Shown one piece after another: positions 43,007 through 52,046 of a stretch of DNA of 64,000 nt (position 1 is its first letter; every line of letters starts with the position of its first letter). The notes beneath the pieces are model-generated. The model saw only the letters and a program-made list of their open reading frames with translations, made no database searches and was not told the origin of the DNA. Both the position numbers and the translations under genes were made by a program. This DNA comes from Sphingomonas sp. HMP6 (lineage in GTDB: Bacteria; Pseudomonadota; Alphaproteobacteria; Sphingomonadales; Sphingomonadaceae): assembly GCF_013374095.1 (NCBI RefSeq), contig NZ_AP022672.1:2807501-2871500 (forward strand). Reading direction: 5' to 3'.

Positions 43007-43857
43007 GCGTCAAGATCGTCCGCAAGGGCTCGGGCCCGGCGCTGATCCGCCAGCCGGAGAAGCGCACCTCGCCTTGGGGCAAACTCTTCCTGGTCCTGCT
43101 CGGCATCGTCTTCGCGCTGATCGTCGCGCATCCGGCACTCGCCCAGACCGTCCCGCTCCCTGCTCCCACGCCCGGCGTCGGCGATGCGGCGGACAAGGCC
43201 TTGAAGGAACTCGGCGGCGGCGACGCGCCGATGGCGCTCAGCTTGCAGATCCTCATCGTCATGGGGCTGCTGACGATCCTGCCCGGTATTCTGTTGATGA
43301 TGACCAGCTTCACGCGGATCATCATCGTGCTGGCGATCGTGCGGCAGGCGATGGGCCTGCAACAGACCCCGCCCAATCAAGTGCTGATCGGCCTGTCGCT
43401 GTTCCTGTCGTTCTTCGTGATGGCGCCGACGATCAACAAGATCAACGCAACCGCGATCCAGCCGTATGCCGAGAGCAGGATCGGCGCGACCGACATGATT
43501 AAATTGGGCGCGATCCCGCTGCACGAATTCATGGCGAAGCAGACGCGCAAAAAGGACATCACGATGTTCGCTGGAATCGCCAAGAGCGGGCCGTATCAAA
43601 AGGCGGAGGACATCCCCTTTTCGGTGCTCCTCCCGGCCTTCGTGACGAGCGAACTCAAGACCGCGTTCCAGATCGGCTTCCTGGTGTTCCTGCCCTTCAT
43701 CGTGATCGACCTGGTCGTCGCGACGGTGCTGATGTCGCTCGGCATGATGATGCTGTCGCCGACGATCATTTCGATGCCGTTCAAGCTGTTGTTGTTCGTG
43801 CTGGTCGACGGATGGGCGCTGACGATGGGTTCGCTTGCCAATAGTTTCGTGAGTTAG
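43003..43857 (+). CDS. fliP: Flagellar export gate protein FliP
   Basis: Encodes 284 residues from a GTG that overlaps fliO. After a membrane segment (LVLLGIVFALIVAHPALAQT) come the FliP motifs SLQILIVMGLLTILPGILLM, MTSFTRIIIVLAIVRQA and VLLPAFVTSELKTAFQIGF. It forms the core of the export channel with FliQ and FliR. The N-terminal extension of ~35 residues before the hydrophobic part is longer than in enterics. Confidence 0.96.
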   Translation: MSVKIVRKGSGPALIRQPEKRTSPWGKLFLVLLGIVFALIVAHPALAQTVPLPAPTPGVGDAADKALKELGGGDAPMALSLQILIVMGLLTILPGILLMMTSFTRIIIVLAIVRQAMGLQQTPPNQVLIGLSLFLSFFVMAPTINKINATAIQPYAESRIGATDMIKLGAIPLHEFMAKQTRKKDITMFAGIAKSGPYQKAEDIPFSVLLPAFVTSELKTAFQIGFLVFLPFIVIDLVVATVLMSLGMMMLSPTIISMPFKLLLFVLVDGWALTMGSLANSFVS

Positions 43858-43878
43858 CGGCATGGACGTCATTCCCCA

Positions 43879-43969
43879 CCCGTTCGGGCTGAGCCTGTCG
43901 AAGCCTCCTCTCCACCCACGACCCGCTACGGTTGGCGCAATGCCCTTCGACAGGCTCAGGGCGAACGGG
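43879..43969. repeat. Palindromic repeat, family A (copy 3), between fliP and fliQ
   Basis: Left arm CCCGTTCGGGCTGAGCCTGT at 43879-43898 (continuing CGAAG) pairs with the right arm CTTCGACAGGCTCAGGGCG...CGGG ending at 43969. It fills most of the 125-bp gap between fliP and fliQ and ends 13 bp before the fliQ ATG. Confidence 0.82.
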
Positions 43970-43982
43970 GGCGAGTGCTGAC

Positions 43983-44252
43983 ATGGACGCAGACTATTTC
44001 CTCACCATCGCCAATCAGACGATGTGGGTGCTGGCGCTCGCCTCCGCCCCGATCCTGATCCCGGCGCTGCTCGCCGGGCTCATCACCGGCATGATCCAGG
44101 CGGCGACCTCGATCAACGAACAGACCCTGTCGTTCGTGCCCAAGCTGATCGTCGTCGCGGTCTCGCTGCTGATTTTCGGTGGGCTCATCATCGGGCTGAT
44201 CAGCGACTTCACGATCGGTATTTTCGAGCGGATCCCGGATCTGGTTCGCTGA
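43983..44252 (+). CDS. fliQ: Flagellar export gate protein FliQ
   Basis: Encodes 89 residues with two membrane helices: YFLTIANQTMWVLALASAPI and KLIVVAVSLLIFGGLIIGLI, with the conserved GMIQAATSINEQTLSFVPK between them. The ATG at MDADYFL was preferred because the longer open frame includes the palindromic repeat. Confidence 0.95.
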   Translation: MDADYFLTIANQTMWVLALASAPILIPALLAGLITGMIQAATSINEQTLSFVPKLIVVAVSLLIFGGLIIGLISDFTIGIFERIPDLVR

Positions 44253-44253
44253 A

Positions 44254-45045
44254 GTGGGCAGCGCGGCTGGCCCCCTCGGCTTCGGCCTGTCGGTCGAGCC
44301 CCAGCTTTGGGCGTTGATCTTCGTGATGGTGCGCGTCGGCGCAGCGTTCATCGCCGCCCCGGTGTTCAGCGCGGTGTCGATCCCGCTGACGGTGCGCGTC
44401 ACGCTGTCAGGCGCGATCGGCGTGCTGGTGCTCGCCGTCCATCCGGTGACCCCGCCCGAACATGTCTTCGCCTTCAACACCTTCCTCGCGGTGGCGGCCG
44501 AGGCGCTGGTCGGCTTCGCGATGGGCTTCATCCTGCAGATCGCCTTTGCAGCACCGATGATCGCGAGCGAAGTGATCGGCACGTCGATGGGGATCGGCTT
44601 CGCCTCGGCGATCGATCCGCAGAACGGCCGCTCGACCCCGGCGCTCGGGCAATTCTTCTCGATGATGCTCACGCTGCTGTTCCTCAGCGTCAACGGCCAT
44701 CTGATCCTCGTCGAGATGATTGTGAAAAGCTATGATGCGCTGCCGCCGGGTGGCGCGTGGCTTAAGCCGCAACAGCTCGAAAACATCGCGTTCTTCGGCG
44801 GATACACCTTTCTCGCTGGGCTGCTGCTCGCGCTGCCGGTCGGATTCCTGCTGCTGTGCCTCAATCTGATCGTCGGGATGATCTCGCGTTCGGCCCCGTC
44901 GCTCAACCTGTTCGCGGTCGGCCTGCCCGCCAGCCTCGCGGTCGGCGTCGTCGCGCTTGCGCTCGGCTTCCCGGCGATGGGCGATTATCTGCTCGTCATC
45001 ATCGATGAGGCGCTCGCCGCCACGCAAAGCCTAGTGCTAGGCTGA
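44254..45045 (+). CDS. fliR: Flagellar export gate protein FliR
   Basis: Encodes 263 residues from a GTG start one base after the fliQ stop. Multiple membrane helices, with FVMVRVGAAFIAAPVFSAVS, EALVGFAMGFILQIAFAA and GTSMGIGFASAIDPQNGRST typical of FliR. It completes the FliPQR gate. The stop overlaps flhB by one base (TGATG). Confidence 0.95.
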   Translation: MGSAAGPLGFGLSVEPQLWALIFVMVRVGAAFIAAPVFSAVSIPLTVRVTLSGAIGVLVLAVHPVTPPEHVFAFNTFLAVAAEALVGFAMGFILQIAFAAPMIASEVIGTSMGIGFASAIDPQNGRSTPALGQFFSMMLTLLFLSVNGHLILVEMIVKSYDALPPGGAWLKPQQLENIAFFGGYTFLAGLLLALPVGFLLLCLNLIVGMISRSAPSLNLFAVGLPASLAVGVVALALGFPAMGDYLLVIIDEALAATQSLVLG

Positions 45046-46184
45046 TGTCAGAGGATTTCGGCGAAAAAACAGAAGCACCAACCGCAAAGCGCAAACGCGA
45101 CGCGGCCGAACAAGGTGACATTCTCAAATCGCGCGAATTCGCGACGGCGCTGGTGATCCTGGCGGGCTGTGGCTGGCTTGGTGTGATGGGGCCTAGCCTC
45201 GTTGGGGCCTGCAAGGAGGTGATGGCGTCGAGCTTCGCCTTCGATCACCGCGACGTGGAGGATTTCTCGCCCTTCCGCGCGCTCGCGCAAAGCGGGTGGA
45301 AGCTCGCCCCGGCGCTCGGTTCGTTGCTGGTGGTGACTTTCGTAGCAGCGATTCTCAGCCAGGCCGGGCTCGGGCATCTCGGCTTCAACGGCTCCTTGCT
45401 CGCGCCCAAGGCATCGCGGATCAATCCGGGGTCGGGGCTGAAACGCATTTTCGGGCCGCAAGGCTGGATCGAGCTTGGCAAATCGTTGCTCAAGGTCGTG
45501 CTGCTTGGCAGCATCGGCTGGTACATGCTGGGGCAAGTGGCGCGCAGCACGATCGGCCTCGCCTCGACCAATATCGGCACCGCGGTTGGTTCGCTCGGCG
45601 GCACCTTCATGGGCGTCTTGTTCACGATGGCGTTCGGGTTGGTGATCATCGCTGGCATCGATGTGCCGATCCAGATCATCCAGTTGCTGCGCAAGCTGCG
45701 CATGTCGAAACAGGCGATCAAGGACGAGAATAAGGAAACCGAAGGATCGCCCGAGGCGAAGGGCGCGATGCGGCAGCGTCAGCGCGAGATGGCGACGCGC
45801 AACATGCGCAAGGCGGTCAGCGAGGCGCATGTCATCCTCACCAACCCGACGCATTTTGCGGTCGCGCTGCGCTATGATCGGGGGAAAGACCAGGTGCCGG
45901 TGGTCGTCGCCAAGGGGCGCGGCGTCATCGCGCTGGCGATCCGCGAACTGGGCGCGGAAAACCGCGTGCCTGTGCTCGAATATCCCTCGCTCGCCCGCGC
46001 CGTCTATTACACCAGCCGCGAGGGGCAGGAGGTCCGCGACGATCTGTACGTTGCGCTCGCGACGATCCTCGCCTTCGTCTTCGGGCTCAACGCCGAGGCA
46101 GGCGGTACGCCCGCGACCACGCCGCCGCCGGTGCTGGTGCCGCCGACCGCGCGTTTCGACGAAAATGGCGTGAAGGAATCCTAA
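45045..46184 (+). CDS. flhB: Flagellar export switch protein FlhB
   Basis: Encodes 379 residues. Starts SEDFGEKTEAPTAKRKRDAAEQG, with four membrane helices, and carries the autocleavage motif NPTH in VILTNPTHFAVALRYD. FlhB controls the switch from hook to filament substrates. Its place directly after fliR is standard. FlhA is not found in the window. Confidence 0.96.
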   Translation: MSEDFGEKTEAPTAKRKRDAAEQGDILKSREFATALVILAGCGWLGVMGPSLVGACKEVMASSFAFDHRDVEDFSPFRALAQSGWKLAPALGSLLVVTFVAAILSQAGLGHLGFNGSLLAPKASRINPGSGLKRIFGPQGWIELGKSLLKVVLLGSIGWYMLGQVARSTIGLASTNIGTAVGSLGGTFMGVLFTMAFGLVIIAGIDVPIQIIQLLRKLRMSKQAIKDENKETEGSPEAKGAMRQRQREMATRNMRKAVSEAHVILTNPTHFAVALRYDRGKDQVPVVVAKGRGVIALAIRELGAENRVPVLEYPSLARAVYYTSREGQEVRDDLYVALATILAFVFGLNAEAGGTPATTPPPVLVPPTARFDENGVKES

Positions 46185-46239
46185 AGATGCGCGGGTTTCG
46201 GTCGTTCTATCATCTGAGTTTTGTAACGGGATCAAAGCC

Positions 46240-47724
46240 ATGGTGACGACCAGCGCGACGGGGACCAATCTCGGCCAGTCGATCCTGACCGCGTCGAACG
46301 CCGGATCGGGCGTGGATACCGCATCGCTGGTATCGTCGCTGGTGCAGGCGCAATTCGCCGCCAAGAATGCCGCGCTGACCAAGCAGGAAAACACCCTCAC
46401 CGCGCAAATTTCGTCGGTCGCCAAGGTCCAAAGCGGGATCACCGGCTTTGCGGCGGGTCTGAAGAGCCTGGTCAAGGGCGGCAGCCTCGTCACGCAACCG
46501 ACCAGTTCGGATTCCGCTGTGCTGACCGCAAGCGCCTTGCCCGGCGCGAAATTATCAGGCCTGTCGGCCTCGATTGAGGTCACGCGCCTCGCCACACCGC
46601 AAATCGCGACGACCGCGACGCCCTTCGCCAGCCGCACGACGACCATCGGCACCGGCACGCTGACGCTGACCTTCGGCACCGGCACGGTTAGCAATGGCGC
46701 GCTCACCGGCTTTACGGCAGGACCCGCTTCGGCGATCGAAATTCCGATCGACAGCAGCAATCAAACGCTCGACGGCGTCGCCAAGGCGATCAACGCCAAA
46801 GCGGCCGGCGTAACCGCAAGCGTCGTCACCGATGCCGACGGCACCGCGCGCCTGACGTTGAAAGGCGCGACCGGCAGCGTCCAGGCCTTCACGCTGAGCG
46901 GCGACACCCCGGGCCTCGCGCAACTGAACGTCGGCGTCGGCGAAGGCGCGACCGCGATCGGCAGCGCCGCGCAGAATGCCCAGCTGAAGCTCGACGGCGT
47001 CGCGGTCGAGCGTGCGAGCAATACCGTGACCGACTTGATCGACGGCGTGAAGCTCAACCTTGCCAGTGCTGCGGTCGGCAAGACCGTGACGCTCGGCAGC
47101 AGCACGCCGACCGCCGGTCTTTCGCAGGCGGTGACCGATTTTGTCGATACCTTCAATCAGCTCCAGGCGATCCTGAAGAGCGAAACCGATTCGGCAACTG
47201 GCCCGTTACGCAAGGATTATAACGCGACCGGTCTATCGCGTGCGCTGCGCGGGCTGACATTGACCACGCTTACGACCAACGCCGCCGCGGGCGCCCCCAC
47301 CAACCTTTCGGCGATCGGCGTGTCGACCAACCGTGACGGGACGCTGAGCGTCGATTCGGCCAGGCTCGCCGCGGTGCTTGCCAGCAATCCCGACGGGGTC
47401 GAGGCGTTGTTCGCCGATGGCACCGGCGCAAGCGGCGGCGGGATCGCGGCGGCACTCGACGCGATCTCGACGGCGGCGGTCGACAAGGCGGTGACCGTCA
47501 ACGGCAAGACCGAACGCATCGGCCTGGTCGGCAGTGCCGCGCTTTACACCGCTGCCAAGACGCGCGTGACCGATTCGGAGGCCAAGGTTGCGACCGACAC
47601 AACGGCGTATCAAGAGCGCCTGACCAAGCAATATGCCGCCTCCGACGCGCGCGTTGCCGCCTATAAAGCGAGCCAGACCGCGCTGACGAACCAGATCGCC
47701 CAGTGGAACAAGAGCAGCGCGTGA
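46240..47724 (+). CDS. fliD: Flagellar filament cap protein FliD
   Basis: Encodes 494 residues. N-terminal LTASNAGSGVDTASLVSSLVQAQ and C-terminal coiled coil (AKTRVTDSEAKVATDTTAYQ, ALTNQIAQWNKSS) match FliD. It caps the filament and directs flagellin polymerisation. Composition is rich in Ala and Thr. The stop overlaps the fliS start (GTGA). Confidence 0.93.
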   Translation: MVTTSATGTNLGQSILTASNAGSGVDTASLVSSLVQAQFAAKNAALTKQENTLTAQISSVAKVQSGITGFAAGLKSLVKGGSLVTQPTSSDSAVLTASALPGAKLSGLSASIEVTRLATPQIATTATPFASRTTTIGTGTLTLTFGTGTVSNGALTGFTAGPASAIEIPIDSSNQTLDGVAKAINAKAAGVTASVVTDADGTARLTLKGATGSVQAFTLSGDTPGLAQLNVGVGEGATAIGSAAQNAQLKLDGVAVERASNTVTDLIDGVKLNLASAAVGKTVTLGSSTPTAGLSQAVTDFVDTFNQLQAILKSETDSATGPLRKDYNATGLSRALRGLTLTTLTTNAAAGAPTNLSAIGVSTNRDGTLSVDSARLAAVLASNPDGVEALFADGTGASGGGIAAALDAISTAAVDKAVTVNGKTERIGLVGSAALYTAAKTRVTDSEAKVATDTTAYQERLTKQYAASDARVAAYKASQTALTNQIAQWNKSSA

Positions 47725-48125
47725 CCGCCGCCTATGCCACGGCGTTCGGCCGCAACCCGGAGGCGACCTATCGCCAGATCGAGCTCGGCGGGCAGACCGC
47801 CGAGGCCGATGGCCCGGCGCTGGTACAATTGCTCTATGACGAAGCGATCCGCGCGCTGCGCGGGGCGGCATGGGCCGCCGAAAACGGCAATTATGCGATG
47901 AAGAGCGACAAGGTGACGCGCGCGACGGCGATCCTCTTCGCGCTCGAGGCGGGGCTCGATTTCGAAGCGGGTGGCAGCGTCGCCCCGGCGCTCGCCAATC
48001 TCTACGCCGGCGCGCGCCAGACGGTGGTCAATGCGAGCATCGGCAACGATCCGCGCCCGTTTCGCGAGGTGGCAGCGACGCTTGACGAGATCGGCCAGGC
48101 GTGGCGCGCGGTCCGCGCCGGGTAG
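47721..48125 (+). CDS. fliS: Flagellar export chaperone FliS
   Basis: Encodes about 134 residues from GTG 47721, overlapping the fliD stop. Helical FliS signature: TYRQIELGGQTAEADGPALVQLLYDEAIRAL in parts YRQIEL and LVQLLYDEAIRALRGA. It keeps flagellin unfolded before export. GTG 47703 is an in-frame alternative inside fliD. Confidence 0.9.
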   Translation: MTAAYATAFGRNPEATYRQIELGGQTAEADGPALVQLLYDEAIRALRGAAWAAENGNYAMKSDKVTRATAILFALEAGLDFEAGGSVAPALANLYAGARQTVVNASIGNDPRPFREVAATLDEIGQAWRAVRAG

Positions 48126-48193
48126 CCGGCTGAAAAAAAGAGTTTCCGCGTCGTTAACCAAATTGTGACGTCGCGGGGTCTAGAGTGCGCGGC

Positions 48194-48778
48194 ATGCGTG
48201 ATCTTCCTCCTCCCGACCCGACCACACCGCGCCGCGCGCTCGGCACCATCCTCGTGGTCGATGACAGCCGTACCAATCTCACCGTGCTCGGGCGGCGGCT
48301 CGGGCATCTCGGCTATCTTACGGTGCTCAGCGACAATGGCGCCGAGGCGCTCGATCTCATCGCCGCGCGCGGGTTCGATCTGGTGCTGCTCGATATGGTG
48401 ATGCCGCGTCTGGCGGGCGTGCAAGTGCTGCGCGAACTCCGCAGTAACCGCGATACGATCGATTTGCCCGTGATCATGCTGACCGGGCGCAGCGATCCCG
48501 CGGCCGCAGTCGAGGCGTTGGCCGCCGGGGCGGACGATCATGTCGCCAAGCCGTTCGATTTCGACGTGCTCGCCGCGCGCATCGCGCGGACGCTGGCGCG
48601 CGCGCGCCGGATCGCTGAGCTGAAACGGTCGAACGCCAATCTCGACGCCCGCATCGCCGCGCGTGCGGTGGAATTAGGCGAAGCCAAGACGCAACTCGCC
48701 GCCACCCGCGCTGACCGGCAGCGGCTCGTCGCCTCGATCCAGGCGCTGAGCGACGAGGTCGAACGGCTCAGCCGCTAG
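48194..48778 (+). CDS. Orphan response-regulator receiver protein with C-terminal coiled coil
   Basis: Encodes about 194 residues. The receiver domain has ILVVDDSRTN, LVLLDMVMPRLAG (phosphorylated Asp), VIMLTGRS and VAKPFDFD (conserved Lys), followed by a ~65-residue coiled coil (RRIAELKRSNANLDARIAAR ... EVERLSR). No output domain is seen. It lies 68 bp after fliS and could be a motility-related signalling adaptor; the partner kinase is not nearby. Confidence 0.85.
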   Translation: MRDLPPPDPTTPRRALGTILVVDDSRTNLTVLGRRLGHLGYLTVLSDNGAEALDLIAARGFDLVLLDMVMPRLAGVQVLRELRSNRDTIDLPVIMLTGRSDPAAAVEALAAGADDHVAKPFDFDVLAARIARTLARARRIAELKRSNANLDARIAARAVELGEAKTQLAATRADRQRLVASIQALSDEVERLSR

Positions 48779-48787
48779 GCTAAAGCA

Positions 48788-49738
48788 TCAACCGAACCAG
48801 CGCCGCACGCTGAAGTATCCGACGATGCCGACCGATACTGCAATGCAGATACCGCCGATCACGTCGAACGCCCATGGCTCCTTGGCAAACGGCAGGCCCT
48901 CCACGTTCATGCCGTACAGCCCGGTCAGGAACGTCAGTGGCAGGAAGATCAGAGCGACGATCGAAATCAGCAGCGAGCGCGAATCGATCTGCTCGGCGCG
49001 CAAATCGGTCAGCGCTTCGTGCATCAGCGCCGATCTTTCGCGGATCGCCTCAAGCTCCTCCGCCATTCGCGCCGCACGGTCGGCGGCGGAATTGAGGTGG
49101 AGCCGGTCGTCGTCGTGCAGCCACGCGCACGGCAGCGACGCGAGCTTTTCGAGTGCGGCGCGCTGCGGTTGCAGGAAGCGGCGATAGCCGATCGCGGCAA
49201 CCCGCACCTTGGTCACGCCGCGACGCAGTTCGAACACTTTGTCGGCCGCAAGCTCGGCTTCGCAATCGTCGAGCCGATCGCCCAGATCGGCGACTTCGGG
49301 GTCGAGTTCCTCGGTGATCGCGCTCGCGAATTCCGCGATCAGATCGCCGGGATCGCGCACCATGCCGCCCTCGACCAGTTTGACGACATCGTCGATCGCG
49401 GTGACCGAGCGCCGCGCGACCGAAATCACCCGCCCCGCCGTCGCCCAGACGCGCAGCGACGCGAGCGGGTCGGACATCGTCATTTCTTCATTGGAGCGCC
49501 CGCGCAGATTAAGGAGCGCGCCGTCGCCCAGCGCATCGCAGCGTGGCCGCGATTCGGTGGTGGTCAGCGCATCGAGGACGTAATCCGGGGCCTGCGCCAC
49601 GTCCCTCAGCCATTGCTGTGCGTGTTCGTTATTGGTCGTGAGATGCACCCAGATCAGGTCGGCCGGTGCCTCAAGCGCGCGTACAATGTCGAGCCGTTCG
49701 GCTTTCCCTTCCGCGACGCGATATGCAAAGCCGCTCAT
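48788..49738 (-). CDS. CorA-family divalent metal transporter (ZntB-like)
   Basis: Encodes about 316 residues: a soluble N-terminal domain, a long helix, and two C-terminal membrane helices with the signature YGMNVEGLP (GMN motif). CorA/ZntB proteins move Mg2+ or Zn2+ across the inner membrane. N-terminal resemblance and the GMN-V context favour ZntB-like. The ATG 49738 overlaps the siroheme synthase stop (ATGA). It is convergent with the receiver gene (9 bp). Confidence 0.88.
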   Translation of the reverse strand: MSGFAYRVAEGKAERLDIVRALEAPADLIWVHLTTNNEHAQQWLRDVAQAPDYVLDALTTTESRPRCDALGDGALLNLRGRSNEEMTMSDPLASLRVWATAGRVISVARRSVTAIDDVVKLVEGGMVRDPGDLIAEFASAITEELDPEVADLGDRLDDCEAELAADKVFELRRGVTKVRVAAIGYRRFLQPQRAALEKLASLPCAWLHDDDRLHLNSAADRAARMAEELEAIRERSALMHEALTDLRAEQIDSRSLLISIVALIFLPLTFLTGLYGMNVEGLPFAKEPWAFDVIGGICIAVSVGIVGYFSVRRWFG

Positions 49739-50517
49739 GCCCACTCCATCCAGACCGTAAGCCCCGCTTCCCCCGCCGCCGGTGGGCTATTCGAAGCGAT
49801 CCGAACCGCATCGGCGCGCGCGCGGTCGAGGATCGCGGGCGGGATGCTGGCTAAATGATAGATGCGGTCGGCGAGCGCCAGCGCGCGCGCCGCACCCAGT
49901 GTAAGATCGTCGGGATCGGCCGACCGCAACCGCACCGTGACGTGGCGATTGGATGGTGCCTCGGGGGTCGTAAGCCAGGTCCCGACCGCTTCGGCTGTGG
50001 CCCGCAGTGGATCGAGCGCGCCGCCCTGCGCAAAGGCTGCACCCAGCGCGCGACGGCGGTCATCGAGCACCGGGTATGCAAGCCGGATCGCGGCGCGTAG
50101 GCCATAGAGCCGTTCGGTCAGCGGCCCGAGCGTCGCGGGCAGCATCGCCTCCAATCGTTGGCGCAGCGCCGCCGCAAGCCCGGCCGACGCCCCGCCGGTG
50201 CCGATCGCGACGATTACCGGGCTGCGATCGATGATCGCGGGCAAAGTGAAATCGCAGTGCTCGGGCCGGTCGACCGCATTGACCAGCACGCCGCGCGCCT
50301 TCAGCCGCGCGATCGCCGCCAGCGCTTCGGCGTCATCCTCGATCGCGACGATCGCGAGCGCTGCCTCCGCCGCTTCGCCGACGATCGCCGCGCCCGCGCG
50401 TTCCAGCAACCGCCGCTTGGCCGCTGCCGGCTCGCCCTCACCCAGCAGGATCACCGCTCGTCCAGCCATGCGCACGAACAGGGGCAAGCTGTGCAGAGCA
50501 GGTTGGGGGAGACTCAC
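49735..50517 (-). CDS. Precorrin-2 dehydrogenase / sirohydrochlorin ferrochelatase-type siroheme synthase domain
   Basis: Encodes about 260 residues. N-terminal Rossmann region LPLFVRMAGRAVILLGEGEPAAAKRRLL (in parts) and TGGASAGLAAALRQRLE are typical of the CysG N-terminal (Met8p-like) enzyme, which turns precorrin-2 into siroheme. The uroporphyrinogen methyltransferase half of full CysG is missing, so it must be encoded elsewhere. GTG 50517 overlaps the lysA stop (GTGA); ATG 50529 is an alternative. Confidence 0.82.
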   Translation of the reverse strand: MSLPQPALHSLPLFVRMAGRAVILLGEGEPAAAKRRLLERAGAAIVGEAAEAALAIVAIEDDAEALAAIARLKARGVLVNAVDRPEHCDFTLPAIIDRSPVIVAIGTGGASAGLAAALRQRLEAMLPATLGPLTERLYGLRAAIRLAYPVLDDRRRALGAAFAQGGALDPLRATAEAVGTWLTTPEAPSNRHVTVRLRSADPDDLTLGAARALALADRIYHLASIPPAILDRARADAVRIASNSPPAAGEAGLTVWMEWA

Positions 50518-51776
50518 CCCTTGAGCCATTCCGGGATGCGCTCGGCGGCGAGGATCGTCTCGGGCAGGATGCGGTCGGCCACCACGGCAAAGCGGTCGCC
50601 GTCGACCAGTACTTCGGGCACCAGGGCACGGCTGTTATAGGTCGAGGCCATCGTCGCGCCGTAAGCGCCCGCAGTGCGGAAGATGGCGAGGTCGCCGCGC
50701 GCGACCGCATCGATCTCGCGTCCCATCGCGAAGGTGTCGCCGCTTTCGCATACCGGTCCCGCGATATTGGCGGTCATGCGTGCGCCGCTCGGGCGAACCG
50801 CTGCGAAATCATGCCACGCATCATACAAAGCAGGCCGCGCCAGATCGTTCATCGCGGCATCGACGATGACATAGGGGTTGGTGACGCCGGGCTTGACCCA
50901 GATCACCTTGGTCAACAACACCCCGGCATTGCCCGCGATCACGCGGCCGGGCTCGAACATCAATCGCACGCCCCAGCCGCGCGTCACGCGCGCGACCATC
51001 GCGCCCAGTTCGGCCGGGCTGGGGAAGACCTCGCCGGCGCGGTACGGCACGCCCAGGCCACCGCCGAGATCGACACGTTCGATCGGCAATCCCATGCCGC
51101 GAATCTCCGCGACCAGTTCGCCGACGCGGGTATATGCGGCTTCGAGCGGTGCGAGGTCGCTCAACTGGCTGCCGATATGGATCGCAACGCCACGCATCGC
51201 GAGCCCCGGGAGCGCCGCAAGCCGCGCGAAGATGGCAGGGGCCTGGTCGATCGCCACGCCGAACTTGTTCTCGCGCTTGCCGGTCGAGATCTTGGCGTGG
51301 GTGCCGGCATCGACATCGGGGTTCACACGCAGCACGGCGTCCGCGACCATCCCCTTCGCCGCCGCGAGCGCGGCCAGCACGACCCCTTCTTCCTCCAGCT
51401 CGAGGTTGAATTGCCCCAGGCCGACATCGAGTGCGGTCGAGAGTTCGGCTTCGGTCTTGCCGACGCCCGAAAATACCACGTCTGCCGCCGGGATGCCGGC
51501 CGCCAGCGCGCGCGCAAGCTCCCCGCCCGATACGACATCGGCACCGTACCCGGCCTTGGCCAGCACCCGCAGTACCGCGAGATTGGGATTGGCCTTGATC
51601 GCATATGCGAGATGAACGTCGCCCGCCGCCGACAAGCCTTCGCGAAAGGCGCGGGCATGCTGTTCGAACATGGCGGTGGAATAGACGTAGACGGGCGTGC
51701 CGACTTGCTCGGCAATCACCGACAACGGCACGCCCTCGCAGTGCATTACGCCGTCGATCAGCGAAAAGTGATCCAT
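50514..51776 (-). CDS. lysA: Diaminopimelate decarboxylase
   Basis: Encodes 420 residues. The PLP-lysine motif is AYAIKANPNLAVLRVLAKAG, followed by GYGADVVSGGEL and the C-terminal GPVCESGDTFAMGREI. It catalyses the last step of lysine biosynthesis in the cytoplasm, decarboxylating meso-diaminopimelate. It follows the small lipoprotein gene by 27 bp. Confidence 0.97.
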   Translation of the reverse strand: MDHFSLIDGVMHCEGVPLSVIAEQVGTPVYVYSTAMFEQHARAFREGLSAAGDVHLAYAIKANPNLAVLRVLAKAGYGADVVSGGELARALAAGIPAADVVFSGVGKTEAELSTALDVGLGQFNLELEEEGVVLAALAAAKGMVADAVLRVNPDVDAGTHAKISTGKRENKFGVAIDQAPAIFARLAALPGLAMRGVAIHIGSQLSDLAPLEAAYTRVGELVAEIRGMGLPIERVDLGGGLGVPYRAGEVFPSPAELGAMVARVTRGWGVRLMFEPGRVIAGNAGVLLTKVIWVKPGVTNPYVIVDAAMNDLARPALYDAWHDFAAVRPSGARMTANIAGPVCESGDTFAMGREIDAVARGDLAIFRTAGAYGATMASTYNSRALVPEVLVDGDRFAVVADRILPETILAAERIPEWLKG

Positions 51777-51803
51777 GATGTCAGCCTGGAATTGAAGGAA
51801 AAA

Positions 51804-52046
51804 TCAATTGGGGGGCGGCAGATTGAACTCGTCGCCGCGGCGCTCTTGCGACCGTCGGAGCAATTCGTCGCTGCGCGCGGGGCGGGCCTGGTCGCTCGGT
51901 TTGAGCAAGTCGGCCGGGGTCGGCGTGGCCGTTGCGCCATACGGCGCGACCGGCAACGCTTCGCCCTTGGCCGGTTTCAAATTGGTCGCGGCGCCACAGC
52001 CGGCCAGCAGCAGGATCGATCCGAACAGGAGCAAAGCGCGCATCAT
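51804..52046 (-). CDS. Small lipoprotein, LptM-like
   Basis: Encodes 80 residues. A lipoprotein signal ([18 protein letters not shown]) is followed by a short Pro-rich mature part ([38 protein letters not shown]). Small lipoproteins between argH and lysA are common and belong to the LptM (YifL) type, which supports LptD maturation; the match here is by position and lipobox only. Its ATG overlaps the argH stop (ATGA). Confidence 0.7.
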   Translation of the reverse strand: MMRALLLFGSILLLAGCGAATNLKPAKGEALPVAPYGATATPTPADLLKPSDQARPARSDELLRRSQERRGDEFNLPPPN

